From contig CALGGR010000042.1 of NCBI GenBank assembly GCA_937915755.1, positions 1-16,753 on the forward strand: DNA of 16,753 bases, in the 5' to 3' direction. Positions within the stretch are counted from its first letter, which is position 1; each line of letters begins with the position of its first letter. Shown piece by piece: positions 15,194 to 16,753 of this stretch. A program made the translations under genes and the position numbers. The notes beneath the pieces are model-generated. The model searched no databases. It was not told the DNA's origin and was given only the letters and a program-made list of their open reading frames with translations. The DNA is from an uncultured Fretibacterium sp. Its GTDB lineage: Bacteria; Synergistota; Synergistia; Synergistales; Aminobacteriaceae.

Positions 15194-15228
15194 AAAAAAG
15201 CGGCCAACCCCAAATCGGAGCTGACCGC
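15194..15228 (-). terminator. Rho-independent terminator of the serpin gene
   Basis: On the minus strand GCGGTCAGCTCC (15228-15217) pairs with GGGGTTGGCCGC (15211-15200) through 12 pairs, three of them wobble, around a 5-base loop. Six T follow (15199-15194). It begins 14 bases after the serpin stop codon. Confidence 0.8.
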
Positions 15229-15241
15229 AAAAGCTCGTCTT

Positions 15242-16405
15242 CTACCTGAATGTCTGATATCCCATGAAAAGGATCGCGCCTGTCTCGTTGTCCCTGATGA
15301 AGTACATGAACGGCCTGTCAGCATGAAATTCCGCGAACGGTCTCTGAACTGGCATAGCTGACCCGAACATCATTGGGATTGCTGTAGCCGCCGCCGCCTC
15401 TGTTTTCTCCTCGTCAACGTCGATGAACGTCTTGTGAATCACCGCGTCAGCCTTCAACGGTTCGTCCCCGGTAATGCCGGAGAAATCCGCATCGTCCGTG
15501 AAAGCCTGCTTGATCCCGAGAGCCTCAAACACGTTCTTCAGCTCGTAGCTTTTCTCGGTCTTGAACTTCGGGAGCCACAAATCGATATCATACGTCTCCA
15601 TAGCCTCAATCCATTTTGCGAAGGTCTCAGCGTCAGCATTCCTAACAGCGTCAAGATTATTTTTCGGAGGAAGAACTGCAATCATCGAGAGCTTGTTCCC
15701 TTTATATGGAAGCATCACGGCCTTCACGCCGTCAGCCTCCGAGTAAAGGAAATCATCGCGCTGTTTCATCATGTCAACATCTTTTGTCCTCTCACCTTCA
15801 ACGTAGAACTTCTCCTTTTCCGTTGCTGACTTCGGGAATTTCCTCTTCCATTCCGCATTGAAGTAGACCGCATTAGTTATGACCATTTGCGTTTCAGGGT
15901 CAAGAGTTTGAAGGAGGTCATTGATTTTCCCGTTTGTCTTCTCGCTCACCCAGTCATTGATTTCAGTACGGGACTCCTGAGTTCTCCCTTTGATGTCAAG
16001 TTCCTTCGCTGTGCTGTTATAATTCAGCCTCAAAGCGTCGGTGTAATTCTTGAGAAGCGTAAGGCCCTCTTTGAGCCACACTCTGTTTGCCGACGAAACG
16101 TACCCGCTCTTGTCCAAGTCCCTCGTCAAAGCCCCAAGTGAGTCATGAACGTCCTGAGTTATCCCCAATGCTTCCTCAATTTCACGCGCAGTGTCTCCAG
16201 CCGCACCCGCGTAAGCCATGCCGAACGCCGAGATTATGCTGTAGGGTGAGAAGAAGAAGTCCCCTGAATTTCCGGCCATGATGATTTTCCCTGCGTTGAA
16301 AGCGAAGTTGTTGATTGCTTGCGATGCCTCTGATGCAAAAGCCGAAGACGCTAACGAAAACACCACCGCGATTACCAAAGCAGCCTTCAAAAATTTCACA
16401 GTCAT
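15242..16405 (-). CDS. Secreted serpin (serine protease inhibitor)
   Basis: Serpins trap proteases by offering a reactive loop that, once cut, inserts into the inhibitor and distorts the enzyme. This protein has 387 aa. Residues 1-24 are a Sec signal peptide (ends SSAFA before SEASQ) with no lipobox, so export is expected. The fold follows in order: FAFNAGKIIMAGNSGDFFFSP, then SANRVWLKEG, NDWVSEKTNGKI, TNAVYFNAEWKRKF, and near the C-terminus EFHADRPFMYFIRD and GAILFMGYQ. The hinge DEEKTEAAAATA (331-342) has the small residues of inhibitory serpins, but P15, usually Gly, is Lys. The start at 16405 has AGGAGG at 16414-16419. An ATG at 16435 would add ten polar residues ahead of the signal peptide and bypass that site. 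The target protease is unknown; host or competitor gut proteases are plausible. Confidence 0.93.
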   Translation of the reverse strand: MTVKFLKAALVIAVVFSLASSAFASEASQAINNFAFNAGKIIMAGNSGDFFFSPYSIISAFGMAYAGAAGDTAREIEEALGITQDVHDSLGALTRDLDKSGYVSSANRVWLKEGLTLLKNYTDALRLNYNSTAKELDIKGRTQESRTEINDWVSEKTNGKINDLLQTLDPETQMVITNAVYFNAEWKRKFPKSATEKEKFYVEGERTKDVDMMKQRDDFLYSEADGVKAVMLPYKGNKLSMIAVLPPKNNLDAVRNADAETFAKWIEAMETYDIDLWLPKFKTEKSYELKNVFEALGIKQAFTDDADFSGITGDEPLKADAVIHKTFIDVDEEKTEAAAATAIPMMFGSAMPVQRPFAEFHADRPFMYFIRDNETGAILFMGYQTFR

Positions 16406-16435
16406 GTTAGTTTCCTCCTGTTGAATTTTTGCCAT

Positions 16436-16441
16436 ATTATA
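16436..16441 (-). promoter_or_regulatory. Candidate -10 box of the serpin gene
   Basis: The minus strand reads TATAAT here, about 31 bases before the serpin start, but no clear -35 hexamer lies at the right distance. It is back to back with the rRNA promoter, about 50 bases apart. Confidence 0.38.
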
Positions 16442-16491
16442 TAGTATTCATCATGGATAAAATATGATTACAAAGAAAAATTTTTGGGGGG

Positions 16492-16519
16492 TTGACACAT
16501 GGAGAAAGAGGAGTATAAT
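16492..16519 (+). promoter_or_regulatory. Ribosomal RNA operon promoter
   Basis: Perfect TTGACA (16492-16497) and perfect TATAAT (16514-16519) are 16 bases apart, and A/T-rich sequence at about 16462-16485 could act as an UP element. Transcription should begin near 16525, about 170 bases before the mature 16S end. Confidence 0.85.
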
Positions 16520-16523
16520 TTCC

Positions 16524-16588
16524 CTTGTTGCGCTTGAGAGAGGCAAACGCTCCAAGAGAGCAAATAGCTTCAAAACTTAAGCAACGAG
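16524..16588 (+). other. Stem-loop in the 16S rRNA leader
   Basis: CTTGTTGCGCTTGA (16524-16537) can pair with TTAAGCAACGAG (16577-16588): 12 pairs, a 2-base bulge and two G-T wobbles. The stem would begin at or next to the predicted 5' end of the transcript. It may protect the leader or assist rRNA folding or antitermination. I see no clear boxA sequence. Confidence 0.45.
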
Positions 16589-16697
16589 CGAAATAGTAAC
16601 ATCGTTTCGAGTATATTGACAGAGCAATTTTACAGATGAGATGTTAAGTTTTTATTTTGCGATTATTGAGGCCAAGAATCATTAAATCTCACAAATT

Positions 16698-16753
16698 CAT
16701 ACTGAGAGTTTGATCCTGGCTCAGGATAAACGCTGGCGGCGTGCGTAACACAT
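16698..16753 (+). rRNA. rrs: 16S ribosomal RNA, 5' end (partial)
   Basis: AGAGTTTGATCCTGGCTCAG, the universal 5' segment of bacterial 16S rRNA, lies at 16705-16724 and is followed by GATAAACGCTGGCGGCGTGC. Counting back from E. coli position 8 puts the mature end near 16698. The gene runs off the window. The bases are too few to name the phylum. Confidence 0.97.

Noticed and set aside
15041..15361. Plus-strand open frame of 106 codons
   Set aside because: It runs across the serpin terminator and into the serpin gene in antisense; the sequence is cysteine- and arginine-rich without a family pattern.
16406..16435. Earlier ATG for the serpin
   Set aside because: The AGGAGG site lies inside this extension and serves the next ATG; the extension would place polar residues before the signal peptide.
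16616..16645. Second TTGACA in the rRNA leader as a possible P2 promoter
   Set aside because: No acceptable -10 hexamer is found at 16-18 bases downstream (AGATGT at best).

Overview
The window looks like a chromosomal segment of a flagellated, sugar-fermenting bacterium with an outer membrane. The sugar-binding protein and the serpin both carry plain Sec signal peptides with no lipobox cysteine, which fits a periplasm better than a Gram-positive surface. Promoters and ribosome sites are of the ordinary bacterial type (TTGACA/TATAAT, AGGAGG). The style of the flagellin, the ferredoxin-linked aldo/keto reductase and the Rpn-type nuclease suggests an anaerobe of the animal gut. Synergistota or a relative is my best guess, but only a guess: just 56 bases of 16S rRNA are present.

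Layout. Bases 1-113 hold what looks like the right end of an IS200/IS605-type element, then a palindromic repeat. On the minus strand follow a single large flagellin gene (114-1931), with a sigma-28-like promoter, and upstream of it an aldo/keto reductase fused to a two-cluster ferredoxin domain (2000-3148). A divergent AT-rich gene (3281-4138) encodes an Rpn/PD-(D/E)XK nuclease with a repetitive basic tail.

Bases 4193-14901 form a complete L-rhamnose locus on the plus strand: an AraC-type regulator, a promoter with an overlapping inverted repeat, then rhaB, rhaA, rhaD, a fucO-type lactaldehyde reductase, a four-gene ABC importer (ATPase, two permeases, binding protein) and the mutarotase rhaM. 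Together they would bind and import L-rhamnose, interconvert its anomers (RhaM), isomerise it to L-rhamnulose (RhaA), phosphorylate it (RhaB), cleave it to DHAP and L-lactaldehyde (RhaD) and reduce the lactaldehyde to 1,2-propanediol (FucO), regenerating NAD+ as in anaerobic growth. A palindrome lies between the catabolic and transport halves, and a strong terminator lies just before rhaM.

Bases 14902-15193 hold no convincing gene. A secreted serpin is encoded on the minus strand (15242-16405). Divergent from it, a perfect-consensus promoter at 16492-16519 drives a ribosomal RNA operon whose 16S gene starts near 16698 and runs off the window. No wholly new multi-gene system is evident. The points most worth a second look are the IS end and palindromic repeat, the atypical active site of the reductase, the short RhaB, the secreted serpin, and the control elements of the rha locus.
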